Of a DNA stretch of 64,000 bases, positions 52,307 to 60,852 are shown one piece after another. How positions within the stretch are numbered: position 1 is the first letter of the stretch; each line of letters starts with the position of its first letter. This stretch comes from Bacillus sp. PK3_68. Its GTDB lineage: Bacteria > Bacillota > Bacilli > Bacillales > Domibacillaceae. Under the pieces are notes generated by a model. The model was not told where the DNA came from, made no database searches, and saw only the letters and a program-made list of their open reading frames with translations. Location of the stretch: positions 4,330,001 to 4,394,000 of the forward strand of contig NZ_NQYC01000001.1 of assembly GCF_003600835.1 (NCBI RefSeq). The letters are read 5' to 3'. Both the position numbers and the translations under genes were made by a program.

Positions 52307-53713
52307 ATGAAATGGAAGCTGACTGGCAGGTATATACTTTCCATCGTTTTAGTCGTTATTCTAGTTGTTTTCATAAACACTTTTATTATGCTTTCTTTAA
52401 TAATGGCACAGTCTGTTTTTAATTTACCAATATTTCAAGGAGAAGAAACAACACCCGAGCAATTTGCAAGACAATTTCAAGATAAAATAAATATAGAAAA
52501 TCATCATCTATCTATTACTGAATCAGGAAAAAAGGAGCTGGTTGAAAAAAACGCATGGATCCAGATCTTAGACGAGAATGGTAAAGTGATTCATAGCTAT
52601 AGAACGCCAACAGGGATAAAGGAGAAATATACGCCGGCAGAAATCATTCAAACATATAAGTACAAAGAGATTGATGCAAACACTACAGTATTTGTTAGTG
52701 AGAAAAAGAAAGGAACCAATCGTTATAGTTATTTTATTGGAATAGAGAATCCCAGCTTTAATCGCTATTTTATTTCATATGACAATCGTGACATATTTCA
52801 AGTAGTTAAAATTGGCGGTATCGTTTTTATAATAGATATTTTAATCGCCTTATTGATTGGATACCTTTTTAGTAAACGTCTAACGAAGCCTTTACAAGCA
52901 CTCATCAACGGAATCAAAAAATTGGCTAATAAAGATTATAATGTCAATTATGAACCTAAAGGGGTTTATAAAGATGTCTTTCATAATGTCAATTTTTTAT
53001 CAAATCAACTAACAGCCAATGAAAAAGAAAGGAAGAAATTGGAAGTTATGAAGGAAGAGTGGATAGGAAACATTTCACATGATATAAAAACACCACTAGC
53101 CTCCATACAAGGATATGCAGAATTAATAAAAGACCAAGACTATACCCCTACTTTACCGGAAATAAGAGAATACGCCGAAATTATTGAACAAAAGTCGTTG
53201 TATATAAAAGAGGTAATAGATGATCTTAATATATCGACAAGATTGAAAAATAAAGCACTGACTTTAAATAAAAAAACAGTTAACATTGTCGCTTTATTAA
53301 GACATATTGTGATTGATATATTAAATGATCCTAAATATTCTAATCGCCAGATTACCTTTCATGTAAATCAAGAGAATATTCCAATGGAAGTTGATGAAAT
53401 ATTGTTTCGAAGAGCTATTAATAATTTAATTTATAATGCGATTGTTCATAATGACGAAAATGTGAAAATAGATGTGTGTGTTGAAAAAGATGAACAAATA
53501 TATATAAAAATAATGGATAATGGAAAAGGCATAAAGAAAGAAGAACTCGATAGAATCTTTGACCGTTATTATCGAGGAACAAATACGGGGGAAGCGCATA
53601 AAGGTTCCGGACTGGGAATGGCCATTTCAAAAGATATTATTGAAGAGCATAATGGAGAGCTTGTGGCTAGCAGTGAGATTGATCATGGAACAGAGATTGA
53701 AATTAAATTTTAA
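52307..53713 (+). CDS. Sensor histidine kinase with extracellular domain
   Basis: A 468-residue membrane kinase: TM1 (about 8-35), an extracellular domain of some 125 residues, TM2 (about 165-188), HAMP, HisKA with ISHDIKTPLASIQGYAEL (His near 258), and a complete HATPase (NAIVHNDE N box, DNGKGI, GSGLGMAIS). All catalytic boxes are intact. The gene starts three bases after the regulator stop. BceAB modules usually use short intramembrane-sensing BceS kinases with no extracellular domain; this one differs and may detect the peptide directly. Confidence 0.92.
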   Translation: MKWKLTGRYILSIVLVVILVVFINTFIMLSLIMAQSVFNLPIFQGEETTPEQFARQFQDKINIENHHLSITESGKKELVEKNAWIQILDENGKVIHSYRTPTGIKEKYTPAEIIQTYKYKEIDANTTVFVSEKKKGTNRYSYFIGIENPSFNRYFISYDNRDIFQVVKIGGIVFIIDILIALLIGYLFSKRLTKPLQALINGIKKLANKDYNVNYEPKGVYKDVFHNVNFLSNQLTANEKERKKLEVMKEEWIGNISHDIKTPLASIQGYAELIKDQDYTPTLPEIREYAEIIEQKSLYIKEVIDDLNISTRLKNKALTLNKKTVNIVALLRHIVIDILNDPKYSNRQITFHVNQENIPMEVDEILFRRAINNLIYNAIVHNDENVKIDVCVEKDEQIYIKIMDNGKGIKKEELDRIFDRYYRGTNTGEAHKGSGLGMAISKDIIEEHNGELVASSEIDHGTEIEIKF

Positions 53714-53770
53714 AGATCTTTGAAAAAAGAAAGTTTACTAAGCCGCTGAGTGAACAATATTTTTCGAGAT

Positions 53771-53815
53771 AAAGCTGGATGTACAGTTTCTCTAAATTGT
53801 ACATCCAGCTTTATT
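53771..53815 (+). terminator. Terminator of the regulator/kinase operon
   Basis: AAAGCTGGATGTAC pairs perfectly with GTACATCCAGCTTT around a 15-nt loop and is followed by ATT. Confidence 0.8.
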
Positions 53816-54007
53816 CAGTTGTAGGGTGTTTTTATGGGGCAACCCAAAAGTCGTATTCTCCAATTGAACGCAAAAAATTAGGTTTTTTACTATTCGAATT
53901 TTCTTACCGTTGTAACCGCGCATTTTTCTGACACTATCCCTTAATGAGTCGATGATCTCTCGTGTATAAAACGGCTAAAACAATGATGGCCTAGTAGACA
54001 TTATCAA

Positions 54008-54054
54008 ATAAAAAGATCCCCTGATCATTCCGTCTGGAAAACGAACAGGGGTTC
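54008..54054 (-). terminator. Terminator of the 40-codon minus-strand gene
   Basis: On the minus strand GAACCCCTGTTCG...GATCAGGGGATC forms a hairpin followed by TTTTTATTT. It lies about 40 bases beyond the stop of the small gene. Confidence 0.7.
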
Positions 54055-54092
54055 ATACTTGGCAATCTACATACATCAAATCACCTCTCTAT

Positions 54093-54215
54093 TTATTTGG
54101 ATGCTATTGTTTTGAACATTTCTACAAAAGTAAGTTCGCGATTCCTTTCACCTGCTTGATAAGCCTTATCCAACATTTCTAACGACTCGATAACAGATTT
54201 CCATAATTTCAACAT
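54093..54215 (-). CDS. 40-residue small protein with its own TetR-type operator
   Basis: Encodes a 40-residue, mostly helical, charged protein (MLKLWKSVIESLEMLDKAYQ then AGERNRELTFVEMF...). A textbook ribosome binding site, GAGGAGGTAATTTT, precedes the ATG on the minus strand. Upstream lie a perfect 17-bp palindrome (54238-54254) and a TTGACT-N17-ATAAGA promoter; downstream a U-tailed hairpin. Such a full set of signals makes it a real gene despite its size. I do not recognise the family; no membrane helix or metal motif is present. It may be a small regulator or adaptor. Confidence 0.65.
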   Translation of the reverse strand: MLKLWKSVIESLEMLDKAYQAGERNRELTFVEMFKTIASK

Positions 54216-54237
54216 ATAAAATTACCTCCTCAATATG

Positions 54238-54254
54238 TGAATGACTGTCATTCA
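54238..54254. promoter_or_regulatory. Palindromic operator, TetR type, for the 40-codon gene
   Basis: TGAATGA-CTG-TCATTCA is a perfect 7-bp inverted repeat with a 3-bp centre, the form bound by several Bacillus TetR-family repressors (FadR-like). It lies 23 bases upstream of the small gene's start, just downstream of the likely -10. No TetR gene is in the window. Confidence 0.65.
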
Positions 54255-54782
54255 TTATTGCATCTTTATTATCTCTTATTTGTTATCTTTTTACAAAGTC
54301 AATATACCTTGGAAAAACTACAATTATTGGTGATTTAAGCGAATGTAAGCGAGCATCAAAGGGGTTAATCTCATGATTTCTAAGTTTTTCTCTATATTGC
54401 TCGTATCTTTATATAGGTTGATGTGAAAAAATTTCGGAAGAAGCTTTATTAACTGGGAAGCTGCTTATTCAGCCAATAGAGGCTTATCCTCCATGTGGCA
54501 GATGTAATTGATCTTCCATAATTGAGCGCGATGGCTGAGCCTCCTAGAACGAACGGATGCGTTAGTGCAATTAGAATTAAATAACTTTATTTTCTCTTTA
54601 CTCCCGTATCGTTTAGCTGCTCAAGTATGCGTACACGCTAAATTTTGCGAGGAATGCAGCGTTTAATGAAATTTATTAAATAAAGCTTGTCAAGAAATAT
54701 ACTTAAGCCGATGACGCAGGTTAGTATGCCAAGCAGAAGTGATACAATAATAAAATAGGACTTGCTTTCAAGGAGGTAAAAC
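54255..54782. other. Intergenic region with possible gene remnants
   Basis: Apart from the minus-strand promoter next to the palindrome, no gene is supported. A frame without start near 54545-54664 (LERTDALVQLELNNFIFSLL...) has a coding-like look but no recognisable family. AAGGAGG at 54770-54776 serves the RCC1 fragment. Confidence 0.45.
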
Positions 54783-54968
54783 ATGGATTATATTGCACCG
54801 AAAGAAGCGGTGTTAAAGGTGAAACGGTGGCCTAAAGATACCATAGCGGCGGGTCGCCGTCATACCGTTGGTCTTCAATCGGACGGTACGGTGGTGGCTG
54901 TCGGTGATAATGAGTATGGCCAATGCGACATAAGCGGTTGGCGCGCCATCCAACTGCCCAGCAATTAG
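54783..54968 (+). pseudogene. RCC1-repeat protein fragment
   Basis: A 61-residue frame with an excellent ribosome binding site (CAAGGAGGTAAAAC). Residues about 20-55 hold just over one RCC1 (beta-propeller) repeat: TIAAGRRHTVGLQSDGTVVA followed by VGDNEYGQCDISGWRAI. Full proteins of this sort have many such repeats; here the frame ends after one. It is either the 5' remnant of a truncated gene or a very short derivative. No further repeat was found downstream in any frame. Confidence 0.55.
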
Positions 54969-55337
54969 TTTTTGGTTGAAAGAATACAATTCCTGCAACT
55001 AATAAACCTCAAAAAAGAGTAACATAAAAGATAAAAAGTCCTTCTTCAGCTGATGAGGGCTTTCGTTTAATATTTTAATCGTGTACATAAATAATCTAAT
55101 GCACATAATCAGCTCCATCAGCGAGTTGTTATGTGCATTTTTATTAAATACAGCTTGTCTTAATCTTGGGTGAATATAGAATCAAGAATAAATGAAAGAA
55201 AGGTAAAGAATGTGCAGGTTGATTGAATTTGACACTGAAGATGATGAAGCAGAGGTCTTCTAACAATAGGAGGAATGTATACAAAAAGGCTGAGTAAGTT
55301 ACATCTTCTATGAAAATTTTTCGAAACAGAACTTATA
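54969..55337. other. Intergenic region before cadC
   Basis: Holds a terminator at 55098-55144 (AATGCACATAA with TTATGTGCATT, then T run) and a weaker hairpin near 55038-55066. No gene is supported. Confidence 0.5.
55098..55145 (+). terminator. Hairpin terminator
   Basis: TAATGCACATAA pairs with TTATGTGCATTT around a 21-nt loop, followed by TTATT. Confidence 0.65.
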
Positions 55338-55397
55338 TTGACTTATATATTAGTCCATACTAATGTGATAATATTGAATATATTAGTATGGACTAAT
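55338..55397 (+). promoter_or_regulatory. cadC promoter with two ArsR-type operators
   Basis: TTGACT (55338-55343) and TAATGT (55361-55366) are 17 bp apart. ATTAGTCCATACTAAT (55349-55364) lies between them, and its exact reverse complement ATTAGTATGGACTAAT is at 55382-55397. Each is itself an ATTAGT-N4-ACTAAT palindrome, the usual form for ArsR/SmtB repressors, so CadC should block its own promoter until metal binds. Confidence 0.8.
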
Positions 55398-55415
55398 ACT
55401 TTAGGAGGCTTCGAT

Positions 55416-55766
55416 ATGAGTTGTAATTATGATGTGAAGACCAAATTCCTTCGAGGATTTGCTGATAAAACGCGGCTGCAAATATTGGATTGTATTATGG
55501 AGAAGGAAAAAAACGTTTCACAAATTGTGCGAGAGATCAATGGAAACCAGTCCAATATTTCTCAGCATTTATCATGCTTAAAGGGATGCGGAATTATCAC
55601 TAGCCGACAGGATGGAAGAAGTGTTTATTATAGCATTCGAAACGAAGAAACAAGGCAGCTGCTTTCTATGTTTGACATTGTGTTGAATCAAGTAGAACAA
55701 GACGTAGCCTGCTGTGAAATAAACAAGCAGCTTTTACCAGAAGAGAAGGTGGAGGAAAATGTCTGA
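55416..55766 (+). CDS. cadC: ArsR/SmtB-family metal-responsive repressor (CadC-like)
   Basis: A 116-residue winged-helix repressor. The HTH reads VSQIVREINGNQSNISQHLSCLKGCGIITSRQDGRSVYYSI. Cysteines available for metal are Cys3, Cys near 25, the C-L-K-G-C pair in the recognition region, and a C-terminal Cys-Cys (DVACCEIN). The DLCxxLE metal box of classic CadC is not seen, so the binding site may use other cysteines (as in CmtR-like proteins). ATG 55416 follows TTAGGAGG. It overlaps cadA by 8 bases and its promoter has two operators. Confidence 0.88.
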   Translation: MSCNYDVKTKFLRGFADKTRLQILDCIMEKEKNVSQIVREINGNQSNISQHLSCLKGCGIITSRQDGRSVYYSIRNEETRQLLSMFDIVLNQVEQDVACCEINKQLLPEEKVEENV

Positions 55767-58410
55767 TACTCCCAAGAGAGATTCTTGTTGTGCTAGTGAT
55801 TCTTGTTCGAAAGAGCAAGCTTATTCAGGGGATAAAAACCATAAAACAGAGAGTGAACTGAAAAGCTCTTGTTGCAACACTAAGGCCCAGTCAAATATAG
55901 ATGAAGCTCCTTCAACAAAAAGTATACAAATTCCACTAATTCCGATTGAATCTTCGAAAAAACAGGCAGAAGACTCTTGCTGTGCAAGCAGCTCGTGTTC
56001 TGAGACGCCAGTTCCTTCAGCAACTGGCAGCGAAGAGACGAGTTCTTGTTGTGCAGGTGATACGTCATGTGCAGTGACTAAAACAGAATCACAGCCACAA
56101 AGAAGAGTGGATGAACCTGTCAACTTGCTTGAATATCGTATACAAGGCATGGATTGTCCGGCATGCGCAGCCACTATTGAAAAAAGTCTGGTTAAGATGC
56201 CTGGTATAAAAGCGATTCAAGTGAATTACAGTACAGCCAAAATGCAAGTGACGGCAGATGAAGTTATTTCACCCTCTCTTATTGAAAAACTAGGATTTAA
56301 TGCTGAATCACTGGCCCGAAACGGGAAGAGCGAAACATTTACGATTGAGGGAATGGACTGCGGAGCATGCGCTGTTACCCTTGAAAAGCATATGAGAAAT
56401 GTTCCAACCGTTGAAGAAGTCAGAATCAATTTTTCTACAGGGAAAATGCAGATCACACATGACTTAAGTGTGGAAGCTATTGCAAAAGAAGTAGCAAATG
56501 CTGGATTTGAAGCGGTATTATCTGCAGGCAGAAAGAATGAAGTTCCTATCCATAAAAAAGGGGCATCTACCACAACCATTTCTGGTATTCTGTTAGCCCT
56601 CGGATTTTTGGGGTCATTTAACGGAGTGACTCCATCGCTTATTACGGTATTGTATGGGCTATCGATTCTTATTGGTGGATACAAGCCTGCAAGAAGCGCT
56701 TACTATGCAATCAAAAGCAGATCATTAGACATGAATGTTTTAATGATATCGGCAGCCATTGGAGCTGCATTGATTGGCGAATGGTTTGAAGGGGCAACCG
56801 TTGTCTGGTTATTTGCTGTAGGTGCCGCTCTGCAAAATAAATCAATTGAACGAACAAGAGAGTCTATTCGTGGACTAATGAATTTAGCTCCGCAAGAAGC
56901 CTGGATTAAAGTAGGCCAAAGTCTGTCTCGCAAACCGGTAGAAACCATTCGAATCGGTGACATCGTTGTCATTAAGCCCGGCGAGAAAATTCCTTTGGAT
57001 GGAGAGGTCATTGCAGGGGCTTCTACTGTCAATCAGGCACCGATAACGGGAGAGTCCCTTCCCGTGGACAAAAACATACAGGATGTTGTCTATGCTGGGA
57101 CTGTCAATGAAAGTGGATCGTTAGAAGTCAAAGTTACGAAGCTTGTCAAAGATACAGCCATCGCACGAATTATCCATCTTGTAGAAGAGGCCCAGGAACA
57201 AAAAGCGCCGACTGAGGCATTTATTGATCGTTTTGCGAAAATCTATACACCGGTTGTTTTTATGCTGGCGATCATTCTCATGGCTATTCCTCCTTTGCTT
57301 GGCTGGGGCTCATGGGGAGAGTGGTTCTATAAGGGACTTGAACTTTTAGTGGTTGCCTGTCCTTGTGCACTTGTTATCTCAACACCAGTGGCGATTGTGT
57401 CAGCCATAGGCAATGCAGCAAAGAATGGCATTCTAATTAAAGGCGGCACGTTTTTGGAAACGGCAGGAGCTTTAAATGCTATTGCGTTTGATAAGACAGG
57501 AACCCTGACGGAAGGGAAACCGCAGGTCTCCAGTCTACACGTAGTAAATGGAACAGAAGAGGAACTGCTTGCCATCGCCCGAACGATTGAAGAACACTCT
57601 CAGCATCCTATCGCTTCAGCTATTGTGATATATGCTTCAGAGCGAGGAGTTTCTGCTTTATCGGGGGAAGGTTTCACGGCGATTGCAGGAAAAGGGGCGA
57701 AAGCAAATATTAATGGAATCGACCATTTTGCCGGAAATCCGAAATTATTCCGAGAACTGAGCGTCTCATTAGGAGACATGGAAAGTCGGATTCAATCTTT
57801 GCAGGATGAGGGGAATACATTAGTAATTATAGGCACACATTCGAAAGTCCTTGGAATGATTGCAGTCGCTGATACCATTCGGAATTCTACAGCAAAAGCA
57901 TTAAAAGGTATTAAGAGTGTAGGGGTGGAACAAGTTGTCATGCTGACGGGTGACAATGAAGGAACCGCCAAAAAAATCAGTTCTCAAGCGGGGATAGATC
58001 GTTTCTTTGCTGAATTAATGCCCGAGGACAAAGTTAACGCCGTTAAGCAGCTTCAAAATGAAGGGAAAATCGTAGCAATGGTTGGCGATGGCATTAATGA
58101 TGCCCCGGCGTTAGCGACAGCTGATCTAGGGATTGCTATGGGGGGAGCTGGAACAGACACAGCAATGGAAACAGCAGATATTGTGCTCATGGCTGATAAT
58201 TTAGAAAAACTTCCTCATACCGTGAAGTTAAGCCGAAAAGCTTTGAACATTATCAAACAAAATATATGGTTTTCTTTACTGACAAAGCTCGCTGCGCTTA
58301 TCTTAATTTTCACCGGTGATCTTACGTTATGGATGGCTGTGATGAGTGATACAGGTGCAGCTATACTAGTCATTTTAAACAGCATGAGGTTGCTTCAGCT
58401 TAAAAACTAG
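55759..58410 (+). CDS. cadA: P1B-type heavy-metal-transporting ATPase (CadA-like) with Cys-rich N-terminus
   Basis: An 883-residue Cd2+/Zn2+/Pb2+-type exporter. Residues 1-120 are an unusual low-complexity region with repeated Cys-Cys units (DSCCASDSC, SSCCNT, DSCCASSSC, SSCCAGDTSC). Two HMA domains follow, with GMDCPAC (about 130) and GMDCGAC (about 198). Then the P-type core: TGES, the membrane CPC motif in VACPCALVIS (about 535), the phosphorylated Asp in DKTGTLTEG (about 578), HP locus EEHSQHPIAS, and GDGINDAPALATADLG. Length is greater than the usual 700-730 because of the extra N-terminus. CadC co-transcription supports divalent soft-metal export. Confidence 0.94.
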   Translation: MSDTPKRDSCCASDSCSKEQAYSGDKNHKTESELKSSCCNTKAQSNIDEAPSTKSIQIPLIPIESSKKQAEDSCCASSSCSETPVPSATGSEETSSCCAGDTSCAVTKTESQPQRRVDEPVNLLEYRIQGMDCPACAATIEKSLVKMPGIKAIQVNYSTAKMQVTADEVISPSLIEKLGFNAESLARNGKSETFTIEGMDCGACAVTLEKHMRNVPTVEEVRINFSTGKMQITHDLSVEAIAKEVANAGFEAVLSAGRKNEVPIHKKGASTTTISGILLALGFLGSFNGVTPSLITVLYGLSILIGGYKPARSAYYAIKSRSLDMNVLMISAAIGAALIGEWFEGATVVWLFAVGAALQNKSIERTRESIRGLMNLAPQEAWIKVGQSLSRKPVETIRIGDIVVIKPGEKIPLDGEVIAGASTVNQAPITGESLPVDKNIQDVVYAGTVNESGSLEVKVTKLVKDTAIARIIHLVEEAQEQKAPTEAFIDRFAKIYTPVVFMLAIILMAIPPLLGWGSWGEWFYKGLELLVVACPCALVISTPVAIVSAIGNAAKNGILIKGGTFLETAGALNAIAFDKTGTLTEGKPQVSSLHVVNGTEEELLAIARTIEEHSQHPIASAIVIYASERGVSALSGEGFTAIAGKGAKANINGIDHFAGNPKLFRELSVSLGDMESRIQSLQDEGNTLVIIGTHSKVLGMIAVADTIRNSTAKALKGIKSVGVEQVVMLTGDNEGTAKKISSQAGIDRFFAELMPEDKVNAVKQLQNEGKIVAMVGDGINDAPALATADLGIAMGGAGTDTAMETADIVLMADNLEKLPHTVKLSRKALNIIKQNIWFSLLTKLAALILIFTGDLTLWMAVMSDTGAAILVILNSMRLLQLKN

Positions 58411-58663
58411 ATAGAAGGGATAGGATTCCCCTCTATCATACATGGAACTGGGCAGGACATTTTGCATCTTTAACTAAAGCGGCCTGCTTTAGTTCTCACT
58501 CTATTCATTTTCTTACCGCCAGTAGTTGGACAGATGTGTTGTTAGTTGTCGGCTGGTTTTCAAAAGATAAAAAAAGCTGGCTGTCATGGTTATTTCCATG
58601 TACTGGGCATTAATATTGAGTATTTATTAAAAGAATGATCACAAGAATACTGCACTTCAACAC
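58411..58663. other. Convergent intergenic region
   Basis: Between cadA and the minus-strand ZIP gene. An imperfect hairpin (GATAGAAGGGA with TCCCCTCTATC, 58410-58438) follows cadA directly. No gene is supported. Confidence 0.5.
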
Positions 58664-59374
58664 TTAAATATGGTGACTGAATAAGTAAATAATACCGATA
58701 CCCAGCAATAATAGAAAAAAAGAAGCGAAGAAGTGTACCTTTTTGTAAGTAGCGATAATAAATTCCCAAACAGCGGTAAAACTTAAAAAACCTATAGAAA
58801 TGCCCAAAATAAGCCCATTCAATTTGAGTGTCAGATCTAAAAAGCTGCCCATAATCGAGAATAAAAGAAAAAAGCCAGATAGGATTAAACAAATGGAAAG
58901 AAAGAGGGAAAAATTAAATTGCTGTCTTCTTGAATTTAATAAGGAGACCATAATCGCTAACCCTTCTGGTACTTGATGCAGCAAAATAGCTGTTACGAAA
59001 GATGAAGACAGTAGTTGATTATCCAGAGTTGAACCTATAGCTAAGCCAGTCGGAATATTATGAACAGTGATTGCAGTAACTAAGAATACTACCGATCTGT
59101 AACGAAAAGAAGGCAATTGATCGAAAAAATTGTGAAGACAGATGCATAGCAGTATGCCTAATGAAGTACCAAGCACAATACTAATTAAACCAAATTCTGT
59201 AACAGAATGTGGAACCAGCTCTAACATAATCAATCCTACTAATACTCCTCCACAGAGAAGATACAAATGCTGTACTTTTATTCTGGCAAATTTATAAAGG
59301 AACAAAGCAACAAGCGCTCCAAAGCTAGTTCCCAAAAAAATATAACAACTAAGTAAATAATTAGCTGTACTCAT
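58664..59374 (-). CDS. ZIP-family metal transporter
   Basis: A 236-residue, eight-helix protein. The metal-pathway motifs HNIPTGLAIGSTL (helix IV) and HQVPEGLAIMVSL (helix V) are intact, characteristic of ZIP zinc/iron/manganese importers. ATAGGAGGCAACT precedes the ATG on the minus strand. It converges on cadA; together they give a soft-metal export pump beside a possible divalent-metal importer. No regulatory palindrome was recognised at its start. Confidence 0.9.
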   Translation of the reverse strand: MSTANYLLSCYIFLGTSFGALVALFLYKFARIKVQHLYLLCGGVLVGLIMLELVPHSVTEFGLISIVLGTSLGILLCICLHNFFDQLPSFRYRSVVFLVTAITVHNIPTGLAIGSTLDNQLLSSSFVTAILLHQVPEGLAIMVSLLNSRRQQFNFSLFLSICLILSGFFLLFSIMGSFLDLTLKLNGLILGISIGFLSFTAVWEFIIATYKKVHFFASFFLLLLGIGIIYLFSHHI

Positions 59375-59551
59375 AGTTGCCTCCTATTAAAAAAGATAGT
59401 TTATTCTTATTCAAGTCGTTGGACAAATAGTCAACGATTAACATGTAATTCTACATACCTTTTAGTTCGAGTCATGTTGGCTAGTTAAACCATAGAACCA
59501 AATAGTATACAGATAAATGCTTCATCTAATATTTGTTAAGGGTGAGATAAT

Positions 59552-60592
59552 ATGTACCATACAGTCGTAATAGGGGCCGGACAAGCAGGATTAGCCATGG
59601 GTTATTATTTAAAACAACTGAAACAACCTTTTATCATTTTGGATAGAGCCCAAAAGGTGGGGGAAGAGTGGAGCAAGAGATACGACTCTTTAGTCTTATT
59701 CACACCAAGGGGATACAGCTCTTTGCCGGGTTTGAGAATGGAGGGTGAATCACAAGGTTTTCCTTCGAAAGATGAGGTAGCAAGGTACCTGAACACCTAT
59801 GCAAGTGTTTTTGATTTGCCTATTCAGTTGAACACAGAAGTAGAGCATGTACGGAAGGAAAATAACCATTTTTCCATTAAAACCAATCGTGAGGAATTCA
59901 AGGCAACAAATGTGGTCGTTGCAACGGGGCCTTTCCAGAAACCAAGGATCCCTGACTTTGCGAAGAATCTATCGGTGGACATTATTCAGCTCCATTCTTC
60001 TCAATATAAAAACCCAGCTGATCTTCAAAAGGGGACTGTGCTGGTCGTTGGGGGTGGAAATAGTGGTGCTCAAATAGCAGTGGAACTTTCGAAAGAGAGG
60101 GAAACCTATCTTTCGATCAGTCAAAAGATGAGATTTTTGCCGTTGAAAATAGGAAACAAAAGCATTTTTTGGTGGTTAGATAAGATTGGTATATTGAAAG
60201 CTTCCCATAATTCTTGGATTGCTCGAAGAGTACAGGCAATGGGGGACACGATTTTTGGTTCTGAATTAAAAGAAGCAATTGGAAACGGACGTATCACCCT
60301 TAAGGAGCGAACGGTTCATGGCAATGAAACCATCCTGCAATTCAAAGATCAATCTGCCCTTGAAGCACAAAATATTATTTGGGCTACGGGTTTTATATCG
60401 GATTATAGCTGGCTTGATATTAAAGATGGGTTTAATGATAAAGGAAAGCCTATTCATCATAGAGGGAAGACAAGTATACCTGGTCTTTACTTTTTAGGCT
60501 TGCCCTGGCAGCATCGTCGGGGGTCTGCGCTCCTTCAGGGAGTGGGAGATGACGCTGAGTACATAATGCATGATATCCAAATAAGAAGTTAA
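59552..60592 (+). CDS. Flavin-containing monooxygenase-like NAD(P)/FAD oxidoreductase
   Basis: A 346-residue protein with two dinucleotide-binding motifs: VVIGAGQAGLAMGYYL (FAD, residues 4-19) and VLVVGGGNSGAQIAVELSK (NADPH, about 166-184). ATGPFQKPRIP and IIWATGFISDYSWLDI complete the pattern of the group-B flavoprotein monooxygenase/CzcO-like family. AAGGGTGAG precedes the ATG. CzcO-like genes are often beside heavy-metal determinants, as here next to cadA and ZIP, but the reaction is not known. Confidence 0.85.
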   Translation: MYHTVVIGAGQAGLAMGYYLKQLKQPFIILDRAQKVGEEWSKRYDSLVLFTPRGYSSLPGLRMEGESQGFPSKDEVARYLNTYASVFDLPIQLNTEVEHVRKENNHFSIKTNREEFKATNVVVATGPFQKPRIPDFAKNLSVDIIQLHSSQYKNPADLQKGTVLVVGGGNSGAQIAVELSKERETYLSISQKMRFLPLKIGNKSIFWWLDKIGILKASHNSWIARRVQAMGDTIFGSELKEAIGNGRITLKERTVHGNETILQFKDQSALEAQNIIWATGFISDYSWLDIKDGFNDKGKPIHHRGKTSIPGLYFLGLPWQHRRGSALLQGVGDDAEYIMHDIQIRS

Positions 60593-60616
60593 AATAAAAA
60601 CAATTTGAAGTGCTCT

Positions 60617-60852
60617 GTGAAAAACAATAAAAAGATCGTGGTTGCTACGTTGATTCTTTTCGCGGCTATCGTTGGACTTGTTTTATTCTTAAATTGCGAA
60701 AAAGAGACTGTGACAGAAACTGGAATCAGTGTAAAAAACATCCACCCATTGAAAACCAGCCGACAATAGGGGAGGCGGATGCACCTGATTCTAGTATAGA
60801 ATTCGGAAACTATAAATGTCCTTGGAAAGGAATCAACACTTACAGCAGGTAG
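60617..60852 (+). pseudogene. DsbA-like thiol-disulfide oxidoreductase (BdbD type), decayed
   Basis: A GTG start at 60617 opens a frame with an N-terminal membrane helix (KKIVVATLILFAAIVGLVLFLN); it fails after about 40 codons. The other frame continues as KHPPIENQPTIGEADAPDSS then IEFGNYKCPWKG, recognisable as the start of the DsbA/BdbD fold (QPTIGEADAPVxIVEFGDYKCPxCK). One more A in the A run at 60733-60738 would join them. The active-site CxxC second cysteine is lost and the frame ends at 60852, so this gene is truncated as well as shifted. Confidence 0.6.

Larger units (their letters stand above)
53714..54092. other. Intergenic region after the sensor kinase
   Basis: Contains the bidirectional-looking terminator at 53771-53815 and the minus-strand terminator at 54008-54054. 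No gene is supported in the rest. Confidence 0.55.
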
